16,214 nt of DNA from Nitrospiraceae bacterium (GTDB lineage Bacteria > Nitrospirota > Nitrospiria > Nitrospirales > UBA8639), in the NCBI GenBank assembly GCA_003523945.1, contig DOFS01000414.1, forward strand, positions 2,259 to 18,472, written 5' to 3'. A model generated the notes under the pieces. That model did not search any database. It was not told the origin of the DNA and saw only the letters and a program-made list of their open reading frames with translations. Positions 13,915 through 16,214 of this stretch are shown piece after piece. The stretch's first letter is position 1. Each line of letters opens with the position of its first letter. A program made the position numbers and the translations under genes.

Positions 13915-14016
13915 TCAAAAATGATTATGGGACCCGGGAATCTTTCTCCGAAAGCCGACCTGTACCGAACATCCCCATTCTCTTAATCCGATCAGAGAAG
14001 TTGAGTTGCTCTTCAT
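13915..14016 (-). other. Possible small ORF between cysK and E1 copy 2
   Basis: On the - strand, ATG 14016 opens a 33-codon frame ending at TGA 13917-13915, preceded by GGAGGA about 10 bases upstream. The peptide (MKSNSTSLIGLREWGC...) is not convincing. In another frame, following in phase after the cysK stop codon, the same region encodes a more protein-like, charged sequence (DEEQLNFSDRIKRMGMFGTG...) ending at a TAA, but with no ATG, GTG or TTG at the place where the GGAGGA would direct initiation (the codon there is TTA). One of the two may be a real or decayed microgene; the data do not decide. Confidence 0.25.
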
Positions 14017-14056
14017 CTAAACCAATTCCTCCTGAAACGGCCTCCGTGGAAATGGC

Positions 14057-14986
14057 CTAGATATTAAAATATTTTTCAATGCTGAGATAACGTTCGCCGG
14101 TATCGCACAAAATCGTCACCACATTCTTGTTCGGACCTAAAGTTTCTGCAACCTTTTGCGCGGCAAATACATTGGCCCCTGCCGAAATCCCCACTAAAAG
14201 CCCTTCCTTTCTGGCAAGCTGCTTTGTGGTTTGATAGGCCTCTTCATCCGTTACCGTCATTATTTGATCAATGATTGATCGATTCAGCACCTTGGGGACA
14301 AAGCCGGCGCCGATGCCTTGGATTCTGTGAGGTCCGGGCTCTCCGCCAGACAACACTGGAGAGCCGGCGGGTTCTATCGCAATCACTTTGATTCCGGGAT
14401 TTTTTTCCTTGAAGATTTCTCCGCATCCGGTAATCGTCCCGCCGGTGCCTACCGCTGCCACAAATGCATCGATCCTGCCATCTAAGGCATCCCAAATTTC
14501 CATCGCCGTTGTTTGGCGATGAACGGCTGGGTTTGCCGGGCTAGAAAATTGGTTCGGCATAAAGTATTCGGGGTTTTGCTCTAAAATCCCTTCTGCTTCT
14601 TTAATTGATCCACGCATTCCTTCTCGAGCAGGGGTCAACACTAATTGCGCCCCATAGGAGGAAAGCAGGCTAGCCCGCTCCAGGCTCATGCCTTCCGGCA
14701 TGACGAGAATCAATTTATAACCCCGAACAGCAGACACCAGGGCTAACCCGATGCCGGTATTGCCGCTGGTCGGTTCGACAATGGTGCCTCCGGGCTTGAG
14801 AACCCCCTGCTTCTCTGCCTCATTAATCATGTTGAGACAGATGCGGTCTTTCACGCTGCCACCGGGATTGTAAAATTCTGCTTTCCCGAAAATTGTAGCC
14901 CCTTCTGGAGGGGAAAGCCGGTTTAATCGAACTAACGGGGTATGCCCGATACCATCCGTAATATTCTGAAGAAATGCGGGACTCAC
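14057..14986 (-). CDS. cysK: Cysteine synthase (O-acetylserine sulfhydrylase, CysK type)
   Basis: This 309-aa PLP enzyme condenses O-acetylserine with sulfide to make cysteine. It has the PLP lysine Lys46 in NPGGSVKDR, the TSGNTG loop (73-78) that binds the carboxylate, the phosphate loop GTGGT (180-184), and the family segment GGEPGPHRIQGIGAGF (214-229). The sequence is close to classical CysK, which argues for O-acetylserine as acceptor. The start is GTG 14986, overlapping the stop of the ThiS-like gene (GTGA), so the two are translationally coupled. This suggests that the ThiS-like thiocarboxylate may be a sulfur donor, as CysO is to CysM in Mycobacterium. Free sulfide use remains possible. 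Confidence 0.94.
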   Translation of the reverse strand: MSPAFLQNITDGIGHTPLVRLNRLSPPEGATIFGKAEFYNPGGSVKDRICLNMINEAEKQGVLKPGGTIVEPTSGNTGIGLALVSAVRGYKLILVMPEGMSLERASLLSSYGAQLVLTPAREGMRGSIKEAEGILEQNPEYFMPNQFSSPANPAVHRQTTAMEIWDALDGRIDAFVAAVGTGGTITGCGEIFKEKNPGIKVIAIEPAGSPVLSGGEPGPHRIQGIGAGFVPKVLNRSIIDQIMTVTDEEAYQTTKQLARKEGLLVGISAGANVFAAQKVAETLGPNKNVVTILCDTGERYLSIEKYFNI

Positions 14987-15183
14987 TCGCCACCGCCCAT
15001 GAAAAACAAAAACTCTAATTTATCGCCATCTTTTATGGAGGTGGTTCCCAGTTGCTCCTGATCAACCATCTGCGTATTCAGTTCTACCGCGACAAGTTGC
15101 GGGTCAATATCTTTGGTTTTCAAGACATCTAGCACCGTCGAAACCTCCAGGGTTTCAGGTTTACCATTGATCGTCAATTGCAT
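14983..15183 (-). CDS. ThiS-like ubiquitin-fold sulfur carrier with masked C-terminus
   Basis: This 66-aa beta-grasp protein has the ThiS layout: MQLTINGKPETLEV, a helix (TVLDVLKTKDIDPQLVAVELN), DGDKLEFLFFMGGG. Such proteins carry sulfur as a C-terminal thiocarboxylate in thiazole synthesis or, in other lineages, in cysteine or methionine synthesis. The tail ends Gly63-Gly64-Gly65-Glu66, so one Glu must be removed to expose a glycine. No thiG/thiH or other thiamin gene is near; the gene overlaps cysK. The frame is open back to 15255, but ATG 15183 is chosen: GGAG lies 6 bases upstream and the protein then begins at the first beta strand. Confidence 0.88.
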   Translation of the reverse strand: MQLTINGKPETLEVSTVLDVLKTKDIDPQLVAVELNTQMVDQEQLGTTSIKDGDKLEFLFFMGGGE

Positions 15184-15225
15184 GCCATTCTCCAAACGTA
15201 AGTACTGAGAATCCCTAAACAAAAA

Positions 15226-15255
15226 AACGTAACAAACCCCCATGAAGGGAGTCAA
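15226..15255 (-). promoter_or_regulatory. Candidate sigma-70-type promoter for thiS-cysK
   Basis: On the - strand TTGACT (15255-15250) is followed after 18 bases by TACGTT (15231-15226), about 40 bases upstream of the ThiS-like start. The -35 box is good and the -10 is poor. It lies in the 84-bp gap after the Sir2 gene, so the carrier module may be transcribed separately. Confidence 0.35.
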
Positions 15256-15267
15256 GAAATGGGACGT

Positions 15268-16002
15268 TTAGGTGTCGTGAAGCAACAGCGGCACCAGATC
15301 TTTGGCACGACCCTGGAAGGATACGTCCACAACAGGGGAGTTGGGAGTCGGGTCCAAATTCAATTCGATCACCAATGCGCCTCCGTCTTTGGCAATGGGC
15401 GCGAAAGATGCAGCAGGATAGACCACGCCTGACGTGCCAATAATGAGAAGAATATCACAAGTTTGCAATGCCTGATAACTGCGATTCAAATCTTCCGGGT
15501 CCAATGACTCTCCAAACCACACGATATGGGGTCGCAATAACCCCGAACATTCCGTGCAGGTGGGTGGATAAATCAGAGGCAGATCCCGGTTAGGCGAAAC
15601 CCGGTTGCATTGCGTACAACGTACTTTCCAGATGTTTCCATGGATTTCGGAAAGACGTTGCGAGCCCGCCAGTGCATGAAGCCCATCGACGTTTTGTGTA
15701 ATAAGCCAAAAGTGTTCAATCTGCCGTTCAAGCTCAACGAGGTTTTTGTGAGCGGCATTCGGATGTTTGGTCGCCACCAATTCACGACGCCAGTTGTACC
15801 ATTCCCAGACGAGTTTGGGGTCTCGGGCAAAGGCATCGGGAGAGGCGAGTTCTTCAGGTCGAAAATTTTTCCACAGACCTTCGGCCCCACGAAATGTCGG
15901 CACGCCACTGTCCGCCGAAATTCCCGCGCCGGTGAGTACCGTGACCGACTGGGCGTTGGCAATACGGTCACGCACATCAAGAATCGTCAGTCCGCTAGGC
16001 AT
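15268..16002 (-). CDS. cobB: Sir2-family NAD-dependent protein deacylase (CobB, class III type)
   Basis: This 244-aa sirtuin removes acyl groups from lysines using NAD. It shows GAGISADSGVPTFRG (25-39, NAD binding), TQNVDGLH (102-109), catalytic His121 (EIHGNIW) and four zinc cysteines (129, 132, 149, 152). Tyr69-x2-Arg72 in WYNWRREL is the pair that in CobB and SIRT5 recognises acidic acyl groups, so desuccinylase or demalonylase activity is plausible beside deacetylation. The ATG lacks a Shine-Dalgarno and lies inside the end of a 45-codon frame (8-bp overlap), suggesting translational coupling to it. Any functional link to the sulfur-carrier genes 84 bp downstream is unproven. Confidence 0.93.
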   Translation of the reverse strand: MPSGLTILDVRDRIANAQSVTVLTGAGISADSGVPTFRGAEGLWKNFRPEELASPDAFARDPKLVWEWYNWRRELVATKHPNAAHKNLVELERQIEHFWLITQNVDGLHALAGSQRLSEIHGNIWKVRCTQCNRVSPNRDLPLIYPPTCTECSGLLRPHIVWFGESLDPEDLNRSYQALQTCDILLIIGTSGVVYPAASFAPIAKDGGALVIELNLDPTPNSPVVDVSFQGRAKDLVPLLLHDT

Positions 16003-16132
16003 ATAAGGGATGCAAATTCACAGTGAGATAGACAAACGCCATGTTACTTTTTCTGACCATTTCCTCATGATGGGGATGATGTCTGGCACGAGCACCCTGT
16101 TGAAACCATTCCAATTCCACCGATGTCAGCAT
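15995..16132 (-). CDS. 45-aa hypothetical microprotein
   Basis: On the - strand, ATG 16132 opens a 45-codon frame ending TAG at 15997-15995. An AGGAG stands 2 bases before the ATG, which is tight; the next in-frame GTG (16120) is an alternative start. The peptide looks protein-like: MLTSVELEWFQQGARAR, a His-rich HHPHHEEM segment and MAFVYLTVNLHPLYA. It starts 5 bases after the stop of the upstream gene and overlaps the Sir2 start by 8 bp, so it fits an operon. I know no homologue; the clustered histidines could bind metal, but this is speculation. Confidence 0.5.
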   Translation of the reverse strand: MLTSVELEWFQQGARARHHPHHEEMVRKSNMAFVYLTVNLHPLYA

Positions 16133-16137
16133 TGCTC

Positions 16138-16214
16138 CTATTCCTTGTAGAGACGGATCGTGACTTTTTGCCCTTTGATCCTCGTCCGGCCTAGAGCCTT
16201 GATAATGCCATGGA
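16138..16214 (-). CDS. 3' end of a gene, possibly a DEAD-box helicase C-terminal RNA-binding domain
   Basis: On the - strand a frame is open from the window edge to TAG at 16140-16138, giving the last 24 residues HGIIKALGRTRIKGQKVTIR then LYKE. The pattern resembles the last strand of DbpA-type RNA-binding domains that end many DEAD-box RNA helicases (RIKGRKVRV-like). Only this tail is visible, so the identity is tentative. It is the first gene of the - strand run. Confidence 0.5.
   Translation of the reverse strand, partial: HGIIKALGRTRIKGQKVTIRLYKE

Noticed and set aside
13860..14060. 66-codon + strand frame (GTG start) filling the gap between E1 copy 2 and cysK.
   Set aside because: No ribosome-binding site and low-complexity Ser/Pro composition; the opposite strand gives a more protein-like sequence and the neighbouring genes run the other way.
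11464..15183. Interpretation as a molybdopterin or thiamin biosynthesis cluster because MoaD-, MoeB- and ThiS-like genes occur.
   Set aside because: No moaA, moaC, moaE, mogA, thiG, thiH or thiC is present, and the neighbours are cysteine- and threonine-synthase-type enzymes, a NIL protein and a JAMM protease.
1..16214. CRISPR array, insertion sequence, integrase, tRNA or toxin-antitoxin module.
   Set aside because: No regularly spaced repeats, transposase motifs, cloverleaf-like sequences or paired small toxin/antitoxin frames were seen on either strand.

Overview
The window reads as a chromosomal segment of a Gram-negative-type bacterium with outer-membrane lipoproteins, a Tat system and about 50% GC by eye. 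The gene content and order, together with the small unknown secreted and lipoproteins, suggest a Nitrospirota (Nitrospira-like) genome. That is a judgement from general familiarity, not from a search. No rRNA, tRNA, insertion sequence, prophage or CRISPR array is visible.

The left half (1-9189) is on the + strand. It starts with an unrecognised, possibly HAD-like protein, followed by radA (DNA repair), a LolA/LolB-like lipoprotein, tsaB and a RimI-type acetyltransferase (tRNA t6A / protein acetylation pair), a small YdcH/DUF465 protein, tatC, a BNR/Asp-box repeat protein, a cyclophilin and an unknown lipoprotein. Many of these genes overlap or are only tens of bases apart, as in a housekeeping operon. 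A 304-bp gap rich in inverted repeats then precedes a regulator made of an XRE helix-turn-helix fused to a periplasmic-binding-protein-like (COG1910 type) sensor domain.

The right half (9431-16214) is on the - strand and converges on the first half. Read in its direction of transcription it holds: the 3' end of an RNA-binding protein gene (perhaps a DEAD-box helicase), a 45-codon microORF, a Sir2/CobB deacylase, a ThiS-like sulfur carrier overlapping cysK, a MoeB/ThiF-type E1 enzyme, a threonine-synthase-like PLP enzyme, a CysO/MoaD-like sulfur carrier, a NIL-domain protein, a second E1 and a JAMM (Mov34/M67) metalloprotease. A lone small secreted protein gene follows.

The most interesting part is 9896-15183. 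It holds two small ubiquitin-fold sulfur carriers, two E1 adenylating enzymes, two PLP enzymes that could use a carrier thiocarboxylate as sulfide donor (CysK for cysteine; the ThrC-like protein possibly for homocysteine), a NIL protein and a JAMM protease. Both carriers end one residue past the diglycine (Gly-Gly-Thr and Gly-Gly-Gly-Glu). That implies proteolytic unmasking before activation, the role known for HcyD in Wolinella; the JAMM enzyme could instead release the product, as Mec+ does in Mycobacterium. In both carriers the codon of the masking residue is shared with the start codon of the next gene. The individual families are known. The combination of a ThrC-like enzyme, a CysO-like carrier with a masked tail and a NIL protein in one tightly coupled operon is a credible, testable amino-acid sulfur-transfer pathway.
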